A stretch of 64,000 bases of DNA from Methylorubrum extorquens. Its GTDB lineage: Bacteria > Pseudomonadota > Alphaproteobacteria > Rhizobiales > Beijerinckiaceae. The position numbers were made by a program, and so were the translations under genes. Shown here piece by piece: positions 43,601 to 50,498 of this stretch. Under the pieces are notes generated by a model that did no database searches, had not been told where the DNA came from, and worked only from the letters and a program-made list of their open reading frames with translations. The stretch's first letter is position 1. Every line of letters begins with the position of its first letter. The stretch lies in the NCBI RefSeq assembly GCF_024169925.1, contig NZ_JALJXF010000001.1:4692501-4756500 (forward strand), in the 5' to 3' direction.

Positions 43601-44032
43601 TGGAGCCCGGAGGTGCGGATCGGCCTGAGCGGGCGTGTGCCCGCCGACTACATCCCCGAACCCGAAATCCGCCTGAGCCTCTACACCCGCCTCCTGCGCC
43701 TGCGCTCCGAGGCCGAGATCGATGCCCTGCGCGACGAGATCGAGGACCGCTTCGGGCCCCTGCCGGAATCGGTGGACGCACTGTTCACCCTGGCGCGCCT
43801 GCGGATCGGATGCCTCGCTCTCGGCATCGTCCGCCTCAGCGGCGGCCCGCAGGGGATCGCGGCCGATTTCCATCCCGACAGGCTGGCGCCGGTGATCCCG
43901 GTCTCCGAGGAGATGACGGTTCGGGATAAGCGAATCGTCATCCGTGGGGGCTGTGACGACGGGGTCGAGCGCGGCGCCCGCGCCGCCGTCTTCCTGCGCC
44001 GTCTCCAGGAAGCCCGCGACCGGCGTGGCTGA
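40697..44032 (+). CDS. Transcription-repair coupling factor (Mfd)-like helicase
   Basis: A 1111-residue Mfd-family DNA translocase. Order: UvrB-like N-terminal region (~20-260, with EWDCLPFDRASPSRGVMGAR); an RNA-polymerase-interaction CarD-like module (VGDVAIDRDHGLCLFEGLE, ~450-470); helicase core with Walker A GDVGFGKTEVAL, DEEQ box, SATPIPRT and QLRGRVGRGQRRG; then a TRG-like RGAGDLVGDDQSG motif and C-terminal domain. Full Mfd removes stalled RNA polymerase and recruits UvrA. Its position beside mobile-element debris and a tRNA fragment suggests a second, accessory copy rather than the housekeeping gene, which cannot be confirmed here. Confidence 0.85.
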   Translation: MAQPRTAKPRDDQDASSDGGVAPLVPTGALAVALLGFAQAARPLIHVAHDGRRLDEIAAVLRALAPERTVAVFPEWDCLPFDRASPSRGVMGARTGVLRWLTDDRAQPDIVLTTAPALLQRVPPPKTWESAHIELRVGEPLDPERLTAQLARLGYILDDRVDEPGEVAVRGRTIDVFPAAAPLPCRVEHDGARITAIRSYDPVSQRSRVETERLVIDPATEIVLDPDSGLALEPFTGQEHRLARFYPALVTMLDYVPEARLVVEAGVEERAAAFFEQIAEGREAEGAVSPSGSRRDDRSPRKPAPDLYLAPGEWAELVEARSLAAATSAEAERIAGPVFTRERRPEASFAKALRAALKAGERVVLAGPKAPLRRLVRAAAAADGRTVRLIDAWAEVETAEPGAMLAFEMPVEAGFHLPEAGATVIAAADLFGALAAGAGRRAAVLPIGEVELRVGDVAIDRDHGLCLFEGLEAIRDGEADEEDALRLRFADDAILMVPVSQADRIWRYGSEAEAVTLDRLDGGTWARRRLEAEATLARAARTMLTAAEERRKAHAPQIVPPEREMERFAAGFGFPLTGDQAGAVEETLADLAREIPMDRLVCGDVGFGKTEVALRAAAAAIFAGRQVAVMAPTTVLVRQHVETFRRRFARFGIEVAHLSRLVSPAEAKRVKQGLADGRVRLVVGTQALAGRGVSFHDLGLAIIDEEQRFGAKTKASLRKAAGDAHILTLSATPIPRTLQAAMVGLQSLSVIATPPAVRQPIRTVIAPFEETTLAAALRREHRRGGQSFVVCPRIEDIAPMAKRLRTLVPGLDVVTAHGEMKPAAMDDAMVRFADGEGDVLLATSIIESGLDVPRANTMLVWDAERFGLAQLHQLRGRVGRGQRRGVVYLFGHPDKPLSPSTEKRLRTLEALDRLGAGFAISARDLDLRGAGDLVGDDQSGHVKLVGLGLYQHLLQLALRAAKGEAAEDWSPEVRIGLSGRVPADYIPEPEIRLSLYTRLLRLRSEAEIDALRDEIEDRFGPLPESVDALFTLARLRIGCLALGIVRLSGGPQGIAADFHPDRLAPVIPVSEEMTVRDKRIVIRGGCDDGVERGARAAVFLRRLQEARDRRG

Positions 44033-44053
44033 TCGGTGATCGCATGAACGGAA

Positions 44054-44082
44054 GCCCTCCCGGTTGCCGAAACCGGGAGGGC
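44054..44082 (+). terminator. Terminator-like hairpin after the mfd-like gene
   Basis: Arms GCCCTCCCGGTT (44054-44065) and AACCGGGAGGGC (44071-44082) pair perfectly around a 5-base loop, 21 bases after the stop codon. No strong T-run follows. Confidence 0.7.
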
Positions 44083-44117
44083 ACGAGGCGGGGAAGGCCG
44101 CGTGTTTGGAAAATGAA

Positions 44118-44430
44118 CTAGGTGCTTGGTCCCAGTATTTGGTGGAGTGGGTTTGCCCTGTAGCGGCTGGGCTCAGCAGACCATGCCTTGCAGATGGCCT
44201 CGTAGCGCGTGAGCCCCGTAGGGTATTCAGGCGGTGTGCGAATTTGTAGGCGCTGACGAACTCAGCCAGGTAAGCGCACAGCTGTGCATGGCTGTTGTAA
44301 TGGTAGTGCTTGACCGTCGCGTCCTTGATCGTGCGGTTCATTCGCTCGACCTGACCGTTGGTCCAAGGGTGGCGCGGCTTGGTCAGCCGATGGTCGATAT
44401 CGTTGCGGGCGCAGGCAAGCTCGAAGCTGT
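44118..44430 (-). pseudogene. IS481-family transposase C-terminal remnant
   Basis: The minus strand encodes RHPWTNGQVERMNRTIKDAT and ...LAEFVSAYKFAHRLNTLRG, then after a one-base frameshift (~44217) YEAICKAWSAEPSRY to LHQILGPST and a stop at 44118. This is the end of an IS481-family integrase domain, different from the intact IS481 at 58.4 kb. Its upstream part is cut off at 44431, where an IS3-type inverted repeat begins. Confidence 0.75.
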
Positions 44431-44609
44431 TGACCTGACCGGCTGGCTTTGGCCCTGGCTGATTGAGAGGATCAGCCAGGACCGGAGGAGTTGGTAATGA
44501 AGCGAGGTCAGAAGACGAGCGCGGAGCAGGTTGTGCTCAAGCTGCGACAAATCGAAGTGCAGACAGCGCAGGGCAAGCGTTTGGCTTTGGCCTGCAAGGA
44601 GGCGTCCTT
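44431..44609 (+). mobile_element. IS3-family element, left end fragment (orfA start)
   Basis: It begins with TGACCTGACCGG, the same 12 bases that open the IS3 fragment at 57383. ATG 44497 starts MKRGQKTSAEQVVLKLRQIE, the N-terminus of an IS3 OrfA. It is interrupted after ~35 codons by the next IS at 44610. The rest of the element is absent here; the missing type of sequence (OrfA end and OrfB) occurs at 57383-58370. Confidence 0.7.
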
Positions 44610-44671
44610 TGGCCTGCTGCCGGTTTTACGGACACCCGGTTTAGGTGTGATGGTGAAGCCGGAGGTGCTCC

Positions 44672-44962
44672 ATGCAGCGTCGCAAGTTCGGACGTGAGTT
44701 CAAGGTCGAGGCAGTTCGACTGGTTCGGGAACGTGGTGTCAGTGTTGCGCAGGCCGCGCGCGATCTCGATGTTCACGAGACGATGCTGCACCGGTGGGTG
44801 AAGCAGGCGGCGGTCGATCCGCACCATGCCTTCCCTGGTCAGGGCCAGATGAAGCCTGAGCAGATCGAGATCGATCGCCTGCGCAAGGAGGTCGCTCGTC
44901 TGAAGGCGGAGCGTGATATCCTAAAAAAGGCCGCCGCATACTTTGCGAGGGACGCGATATGA
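44672..44962 (+). CDS. IS3 transposase OrfA
   Basis: A 96-residue DNA-binding OrfA. It has a helix-turn-helix (VSVAQAARDLDVHETMLHRW) and a leucine-zipper-like tail with IDRLRKEVARLKAERDILKK, as usual for IS3. Its stop overlaps the orfB start; full transposase OrfAB is normally made by programmed frameshifting in this overlap. Confidence 0.88.
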   Translation: MQRRKFGREFKVEAVRLVRERGVSVAQAARDLDVHETMLHRWVKQAAVDPHHAFPGQGQMKPEQIEIDRLRKEVARLKAERDILKKAAAYFARDAI

Positions 44963-45813
44963 AGTTCGCCTTCATCGCAAAGCATCGCGCTGTCTGGCCG
45001 GTCGCGTGGATGTGCGCTGCGCTGGGCGTGTCGCGCTCCGGCTTCCACGCGTGGCTCACCCGGCAACCCAGCCAACGTGCGCGGGACGACGAAGCCATCC
45101 TGAGCAAGGCCCACACGAGCTTCGTGGCCAGCGACCGCACCTACGGCGCGAGGCGCGTCTGGCGCGACGTGCTGGCCGAGGGCGTCTCATGCGGGCTGCA
45201 CCGCATCGAACGGATCATGCGCGAGAACGCCCTACGGGCACGGCCACGCCGACGTGGTCTGCCGAAGGACGAGGGAGAGCGGGCGACCGCCTCGCCCAAT
45301 CTTCTGGATCGGCGGTTCGCGGCCGACGCCCCGAACCGGAAATGGATCGCCGACTTCACGTATATCTGGACGGCCGAGGGCTGGCTCTACGTTGCCGCCG
45401 TCATCGACCTGTTCTCGCGCCGTGTCGTGGGATGGTCGATGCAGGCCAGCATGACGGCTCAACTCGTCACGGATGCGCTCGTCATGGCGATCTGGCGCAG
45501 AGGCAAGCCGGATGCTTTGCTGCATCACTCCGATCAGGGCTCGCAATATACGAGTGAACCCTTCCAGCGCCTGATGGCCGAGCACGGCGTGACCTGCTCG
45601 ATGAGCCGGTCCGGCAACGTCTGGGACAACGCGGCAATGGAGAGCTTCTTCTCCTCGCTGAAGACCGAGCGCACGGCCCGACGGACCTACCGGACACGAG
45701 ATGAAGCCCGTGCCGACGTGTTCGATGACATCGAGCGCTTCTACAACCCGGCGCGGCGGCACTCGACCCTGGGCTACCTCAGCCCTGTCGAGTTCGAGAA
45801 CCGAGCCCAATGA
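44959..45813 (+). CDS. IS3 transposase OrfB (DDE integrase)
   Basis: A 284-residue catalytic subunit. An HTH_21-like N-terminal region is followed by an rve integrase core: Asp in WIADFTYIWT, Asp in LHHSDQGSQYTS and Glu in DNAAMESFFSSLKTE. It ends in YNPARRHSTLGYLSPVEFE. It is complete, so this IS may still be active. Confidence 0.92.
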   Translation: MKFAFIAKHRAVWPVAWMCAALGVSRSGFHAWLTRQPSQRARDDEAILSKAHTSFVASDRTYGARRVWRDVLAEGVSCGLHRIERIMRENALRARPRRRGLPKDEGERATASPNLLDRRFAADAPNRKWIADFTYIWTAEGWLYVAAVIDLFSRRVVGWSMQASMTAQLVTDALVMAIWRRGKPDALLHHSDQGSQYTSEPFQRLMAEHGVTCSMSRSGNVWDNAAMESFFSSLKTERTARRTYRTRDEARADVFDDIERFYNPARRHSTLGYLSPVEFENRAQ

Positions 45814-45849
45814 GCTTAGGACGGTGTCCACCAAACCGGCAGCAGGCCA

Positions 45850-46501
45850 GTTCGAAGGCCTGCTCCAGCAAAAAGCTGAACCCCGTTCGCCCGGACTGGG
45901 GCAGCGGGCGTGCAAGACATTCGAGTGTAGCTTGGCAATCATCGACTGCGCGGTGTGCAGAGTAAATGAAGCCGAGATCCGCGGCGATGTAGCAGAGCTT
46001 GCCTCCCATCCCTTCAGCCGCCCAGGGGATTTGCACGAGCGAGCACCCCCAAGGCTTGGCCGCGAGTGCTGGACAGAGGTCCTCGGCGAACTTCCGATCG
46101 AAATTGGCGTTGTGCGCGATCACGAGATCGGCGTCATGCACCATGGCAGCGACGCGGGATCGATCAATCATCCGGCCCTCGACCATCGCTCCGTCGATCC
46201 CGGTCAGCCGGGTGATTTCGGGCAGGATCGCTCCAAAGGGCTGCTGAAACGAGCCGTACGGCGTGCCGGCTGCGACCAGGCGTCCGTCAACAGTATATGT
46301 GAATGGTAGCAGTCCCACCTCGATGATTTCGTGCTAAGCAGGGTCGAGACCGGTAGTCTCTAAATCGATGATGAGGCCATTTCGGACCTCTGCATCGCCA
46401 GGGGCATCGAAAACGCGACGAGGTTTGTGGCGGCGGAGGATGCGATAATCGCCGTTTCGCTCTAACGCAGAGGCGATGATCTCAGGATCTATGTCGAGCA
46501 T
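45850..46501 (-). pseudogene. DnaQ-like 3'-5' exonuclease, nonsense-mutated and IS-truncated
   Basis: From ATG 46501 the frame reads MLDIDPEIIASALERNGDYR then the Exo I motif IIDLETTGLDPA, where a TAG (46334-46336) stands in a position normally coding (CAG to TAG fits). It continues in frame with HEIIEVGLLPF, VIAHNANFDRKF (Exo II) and HRAVDDCQATLECL (Exo III) up to the IS3 boundary at 45850. Apart from the stop, all DEDDh motifs are intact, so decay is recent. The last residues are replaced by IS sequence. Confidence 0.8.
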
Positions 46502-46595
46502 CTGCTTTGCTCAATATTTGTTGCGGGCAAGCTGAATATAGGGTTTCCTGTGGAAAGCGATACACGAGATATCGTTTTGACCCGATCACATTTTT

Positions 46596-46880
46596 GTGAA
46601 CGGGGCTTACAACGTGGATAGCCGACTGATTAGAGCTGGACGCATCATACTTGGATGGTCGCAAGCCGAGTTGGCGGAGCGTGCCGGGGTGCAGCGTCTC
46701 GTGGTGGCGCGCTATGAGACCGATGTGCAGGTTCCGCACCCGCGAACGATGGCGAGCTTGGTCGCGGCTCTGCGGGTCGGTGGCATCGAGGAGATTGTCC
46801 GAGACGACGGGGCGACCGGAATCGTCCTGCGAGCTGATGTCTATGCGCGGGGGAAGCTTGATACTAAAAACGACGCGTGA
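46596..46880 (+). CDS. XRE-family helix-turn-helix protein
   Basis: A 94-residue protein with one Xre-type HTH (ILGWSQAELAERAGVQRLVV, ~18-38) and a short C-terminal extension. GTG 46596 is used; GTG 46614 is also possible. Small regulators of this kind control mobile elements or toxin-antitoxin pairs, but no partner is seen. It is divergent from the exonuclease pseudogene. Confidence 0.7.
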   Translation: MNGAYNVDSRLIRAGRIILGWSQAELAERAGVQRLVVARYETDVQVPHPRTMASLVAALRVGGIEEIVRDDGATGIVLRADVYARGKLDTKNDA

Positions 46881-47079
46881 TGCGGTGTGCTGCTCATGCT
46901 TCGTTTTTAAGTTGTTTGCGTCAGGCTTTACGTCTTTGTGCAGTCTGGCCGTTCACGTCCCAGGCTGGCGCAGGTACCTGTCGTCGGTCATTCTGGCGGA
47001 GCATTGGCAGGATGCCCTGGTTCCCTTGATTGGCCAACGACAATGTGCGCGCTTAACACTTCCCGCGTCCAAGTCCTCT

Positions 47080-48063
47080 TCATAAGTCCTTCATCCACGA
47101 GAGTAGAAGCGACTCCCGTTCCATGTGGAACCGGCTCTGGCTCTCGCTGTCGACCTCGCTCGGGTTCAGCCCGTACTTCCGCCGGAAGGCGCGGCTGAAC
47201 ACCCGGTCGTTCTCGAAGCCCAGGGTGTAGCCGATCGTCGCGATCTGCGACTTGCGCTCCTCGGGCTGAGCCAGGATCTGCATGGCCCGGGACAACCGTC
47301 GGTCGCGGATGTAGGCGTAGACGCCGCCATCGGCCTCGAACAGTTTGTAGAGCGGGGTCCGCGAAAGCGCGAACCGGGTCATCAGCATCTCGGCGTTGAT
47401 GGTCGCGAGGTTCTCGTCGATGAACTGGCGGATGGCGATGCTGGTGACCGCGGCCTGATTGTAGGCGCTGTCGGCCTCCGACAGGAACATCGCGTTGCAC
47501 AGGGCCGTCGTCGCCGGAATGACGTGGCTCATCTGCGCGGGCGTCGCCGTCTTCAAGCAGGCGCTGACATTGCGGAAGTGGTCTGCGAGCAGCTTGGTCA
47601 CGGGGTTAGAGGCGGACGGAACGATCTGACCGTGCCAAGCCGAGACGTCGCCGACGCGGCCCTCGAGGATCCGGCGTGGGATCGCGAGGTTGAGCCCGGT
47701 CATACCCTTGGTCTCGGACAGGATCGGCTGCGAGAGATCGAAGGTGACGAAGGATTCCTGCGTGATCTCCCGCGCCTGTCCGGCGATGGAGATGTTGGTC
47801 CGTCCGGAGGTGTAGAGCCGCAGCACAATGTGATCGAGGTTCTGGGCCGCCACCAACGCCGGCGTCCGCTCGATCGTCTGGGGTGACGCGTCGATCTCGC
47901 CGAACACCAACTGGTTCATGTGATGGTAGCGGTGGAACGCGGTCGTCGGCACGACGCTGTCGGGATCGACGTGCGTGACGAAGAACGACGACAGCGTGTC
48001 GATCCAAGCCCGGCGACGTTTCTCGGCATCGAGGATATGGTCGAAGCGATGATCGATGATCAT
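47080..48063 (-). CDS. AraC-family transcriptional regulator
   Basis: A 327-residue regulator. The AraC_binding_2-like N-terminal half (VFGEIDASPQTIERTP..) precedes two C-terminal HTHs; the final one shows IGYTLGFENDRVFSRAFRRKYGLNPSEV. Such proteins activate catabolic or stress genes on binding an effector. ATG 48063 overlaps the stop of a small upstream open frame (48060-48215). Confidence 0.85.
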   Translation of the reverse strand: MIIDHRFDHILDAEKRRRAWIDTLSSFFVTHVDPDSVVPTTAFHRYHHMNQLVFGEIDASPQTIERTPALVAAQNLDHIVLRLYTSGRTNISIAGQAREITQESFVTFDLSQPILSETKGMTGLNLAIPRRILEGRVGDVSAWHGQIVPSASNPVTKLLADHFRNVSACLKTATPAQMSHVIPATTALCNAMFLSEADSAYNQAAVTSIAIRQFIDENLATINAEMLMTRFALSRTPLYKLFEADGGVYAYIRDRRLSRAMQILAQPEERKSQIATIGYTLGFENDRVFSRAFRRKYGLNPSEVDSESQSRFHMERESLLLSWMKDL

Positions 48064-48215
48064 GGGAGCCGAAAGCCGGACGCGACGGGGATACACACGG
48101 TGCCGTGAAGGTCCGTGCCGGCTTCACACGCAATGATTGCGGTTGGGTTTCGATCTGCTTCCGGACGGGCGACGAGGGACGGTCCGTCCTCACAACGGAA
48201 CGTAGCGTCCGTCAT
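48060..48215 (-). CDS. Possible small protein coupled to the AraC-type gene
   Basis: A 51-residue open frame starting MTDATFRCEDGPSLVARPEA, ending with a 4-base overlap (ATGA) with the AraC-type start. It has two cysteines and no recognised domain. Overlap suggests translational coupling or a leader-peptide role, but length and lack of known relatives keep confidence low. Confidence 0.35.
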   Translation of the reverse strand: MTDATFRCEDGPSLVARPEADRNPTAIIACEAGTDLHGTVCIPVASGFRLP

Positions 48216-48301
48216 CGCCGCCCTGCCGCACGCTGCGGTTCCCGAATGTTCGATCGACGAGGGACGGGCGGCTGTCCGCCGTTGCGCTCGACCGGACGCG
48301 C

Positions 48302-48892
48302 CTATGTCCGGGTTGACCACATTCTCGTGGCGATCTCTCGCTCCTCCGCCCCCACCGCGTTGGCATAGATCGCCGTCGTCGCGATGTCGGCGTGGCCGAG
48401 CCAGCGCTGCAGGAGGTTGAGGGGGATGCCGGAACGAAGGGCATGCACGCCGAAGCCGTGGCGCAGTCCCTTGGGCGAGGCTGCGGTTTCGCCCACCTCC
48501 GCGAGCGCCATGACCATTTTCACGTGACGCCACGCCGTGGTGCGTCCGATCGGCCAGAGCCGGTCGCCGGATCGACCCTGGCCATGGACCTGCCGAACGC
48601 ACGCGAGGAAGGCAAGCGGGACCGGCACTTCGCGGACGACGCCAGCCCGTCGCTTCTTCAAGCTGCGGACGGACACCATGCCGCCTTCGATATCGAGATC
48701 GGCATGGGTGAGATTGAGCGCCTCGGTGATTCGACACCCGGTCCAAGCGAGCATCAGGCAGAAGGTGGCGACTTCGGGTGGGTGAGAGGCGACCGCAGCG
48801 ACGAAACGTTCGCGCTCGTGCGCCGTCAGGTACTTGCGCCGTCCGCTGCCGGTGTAGAGCGACATGGATGAGGCCGGCACTGTTCGGGCCAT
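48302..48892 (-). CDS. Minimal tyrosine recombinase/integrase
   Basis: A 196-residue protein with the complete catalytic set: Arg54 (GCRITEAL), Lys79/80, His150-x-x-Arg153 (VHALR), His167 (LGHADI) and Tyr176 (AIYANAV). It lacks the usual N-terminal SAM-like DNA-binding domain (family norm ~300 residues). ATG 48892 was chosen because the sequence further upstream is unlike integrases. A perfect palindrome and a partial copy lie 65-210 bp upstream. Confidence 0.82.
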   Translation of the reverse strand: MARTVPASSMSLYTGSGRRKYLTAHERERFVAAVASHPPEVATFCLMLAWTGCRITEALNLTHADLDIEGGMVSVRSLKKRRAGVVREVPVPLAFLACVRQVHGQGRSGDRLWPIGRTTAWRHVKMVMALAEVGETAASPKGLRHGFGVHALRSGIPLNLLQRWLGHADIATTAIYANAVGAEEREIATRMWSTRT

Positions 48893-48956
48893 CGTGGGGT
48901 GTCCTGGAGCCGACCACGGCAGCAAGGCTGCGCATGGCGCGTTGGAACGCATTTGC

Positions 48957-48968
48957 CAATTCTGTTCC
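48957..48968 (+). repeat. Direct repeat copy upstream of the recombinase
   Basis: CAATTCTGTTCC here recurs exactly at 49089-49100, where it forms the right half of a palindrome. The two copies are 132 bp apart and flank the probable recombinase promoter. Confidence 0.6.
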
Positions 48969-49077
48969 ACGCCGCGGCCCTGACATTGTTCGCCATGGGT
49001 ATGGAGAGAATGGGCAAGCTGGTAGCTCCGACCCGGAAGACGATCAAGTGTAAATCGCAAGACGTTGCAGGGACGTA

Positions 49078-49098
49078 AACAGAATTGGCAATTCTGTT
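49078..49098. promoter_or_regulatory. 21-bp perfect palindrome (operator or recombination site)
   Basis: AACAGAATTG and CAATTCTGTT flank one central G. A perfect, AT-rich 10-bp inverted repeat in this GC-rich context is very unlikely to be accidental. It lies 186 bp upstream of the recombinase start. It may be an operator or a recombinase core site. Confidence 0.6.
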
Positions 49099-49547
49099 CC
49101 GCGAATCGCTGCACGACTATGAATGAATCGCCGGGATCGATAAACCTCACCAGCGGCGCTTTTGCGATTCACGACTTTCGAGGTGCGGCTTTTGTCGTGT
49201 CGCGCCGCTTGTCAGATGGCTGCGCGGTCTGTGTGTCCTGGGCCGAAGCGTTGGCCTCTCAGTCGCGGACGCAAAGTACCTTCCAAAGAACGGATCATCC
49301 TCCCGTAGAGCCAATCCTCTTTTTCATGGAAAGATTTCAGAAAGGCGCTCAACCCCAACTTAGAATGGCAAGGTGACGTCGAGTTCAGGTGCCGAGCGAA
49401 AGATTGCGCCACCTTCATGAACCCCACGTAGCGGCTGGAAGAATATGCAACGGCAGTTCTTTGACTGTCCGACCGACCGTGGAAAATCTTGTTTCAACGC
49501 CTGCATCGGCTTGCAGGTGAATGATGTTGCGTGTGGAGTTCACGATC
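49099..49547. other. Gene-poor stretch before the porin gene
   Basis: About 450 bp, less GC-rich than the neighbours, without a convincing gene on either strand. Probably contains the porin promoter and decayed mobile DNA. Confidence 0.3.
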
Positions 49548-50387
49548 ATGGCCAAGACTAAGCTCGCTGCCCTGCTGCTGCCCCTCCTCATGGCGGGAGC
49601 CGCTCAGGCGGCGGATCTGCCGGCAACCCGCTACGCGCCTGCCCAGGCCGTCCTCCCCGTTTTCACCTGGACCGGATTCTATGCCGGCGTGAACGCCGGG
49701 GCCGCCTTCTCCGATTCAGGCCGGCCGCGCTACAGCGAAGGCCCCGGCTTCGTCGGCCTCAATCCCGGCACGCTCGCCGGTTTCCAGCGCTCGCGGGAGC
49801 AGACGGGCTTCGTCGGCGGCGGCCAGCTCGGCTACAACCATCAGGTCGGACGGATCGTCCTCGGTCTCGAGACCGACTTCCAGTATGCCGGTCTGGACCG
49901 CCGCCGTTCAGGGACGGGCACGTTTCCGAACCTGCCAGCGGGCATCACAGACAACGACAGTCTGACCGCCCGCTCGCGTCTCGACTATCTCGGCACCGTT
50001 CGTGGCCGCGTCGGCTTTCTGCCGAGCGAGCGCCTGATGGTCTATGCGACCGGCGGTCTCGCCTACGGCGATGTCGACGTCCGCACCAGTTACACGGTCA
50101 TCGGCACCGGCCCGTTTTTCCCCGGTGGCGTCAACGTCATCCCGTATTCCGGTTCTCGCGCGTCGGTGCAGGTCGGCTACGTCGCTGGCGGCGGCGTCGA
50201 ATACGCCTTCACCGATCGTCTCAGCGCCAAGCTCGAAGGCCTCTACGCCGATCTCGGCAGTTCGAGTGTGACCGCCCGCTACACTGGCACCGGCGGAACC
50301 GGCCCGACCGATATCTACACCGTACGTGAGACCAACCGCTTCGGTCTGGTCCGGGCCGGCCTGAACTATCGCTTCACCGGCCTCTGA
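49548..50387 (+). CDS. Outer-membrane beta-barrel protein (Omp25/31-like porin family)
   Basis: A 279-residue protein. Signal peptide MAKTKLAALLLPLLMAGAAQ, mature start ADLPATRYAPA, then FTWTGFYAGVNAGAAF, the hallmark opening of rhizobial Omp25/31-type barrels. Alternating strands end in the terminal RAGLNYRF motif recognised by the BAM machinery. GGAG precedes the ATG. Probably a structural outer-membrane protein; several paralogues are usual in these bacteria. Confidence 0.85.
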   Translation: MAKTKLAALLLPLLMAGAAQAADLPATRYAPAQAVLPVFTWTGFYAGVNAGAAFSDSGRPRYSEGPGFVGLNPGTLAGFQRSREQTGFVGGGQLGYNHQVGRIVLGLETDFQYAGLDRRRSGTGTFPNLPAGITDNDSLTARSRLDYLGTVRGRVGFLPSERLMVYATGGLAYGDVDVRTSYTVIGTGPFFPGGVNVIPYSGSRASVQVGYVAGGGVEYAFTDRLSAKLEGLYADLGSSSVTARYTGTGGTGPTDIYTVRETNRFGLVRAGLNYRFTGL

Positions 50388-50498
50388 GGCCTCAGCTTCG
50401 TATCCTCGACCGTCCCAGCGTTCAGCTCGCCGAGCGTCGGCGGGGCCGGTCGAGGCTGCACCCATGCCTGCCGACTCTTCTCCGAACGAGATTCATGG

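Larger units (their letters stand above)
44610..45849 (+). mobile_element. Complete IS3-family insertion sequence
   Basis: 1240 bp bounded by 17-bp perfect inverted repeats (TGGCCTGCTGCCGGTTT and its complement at 45833-45849). It contains orfA and orfB overlapping by 4 bases. It has inserted into an older IS3 fragment on the left and truncates an exonuclease pseudogene on the right. No matching target duplication is obvious, suggesting a rearrangement after insertion. Confidence 0.85.

Noticed and set aside
49065..49427. Two short opposite open frames between recombinase and porin
   Set aside because: No ribosome site, domain or coding-like composition on either strand.
50395..50460. A long-loop inverted repeat (CCTCGACCG / CGGTCGAGG) after the porin as a terminator
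   Set aside because: The loop is about 40 bases and there is no T-run; too weak to call.
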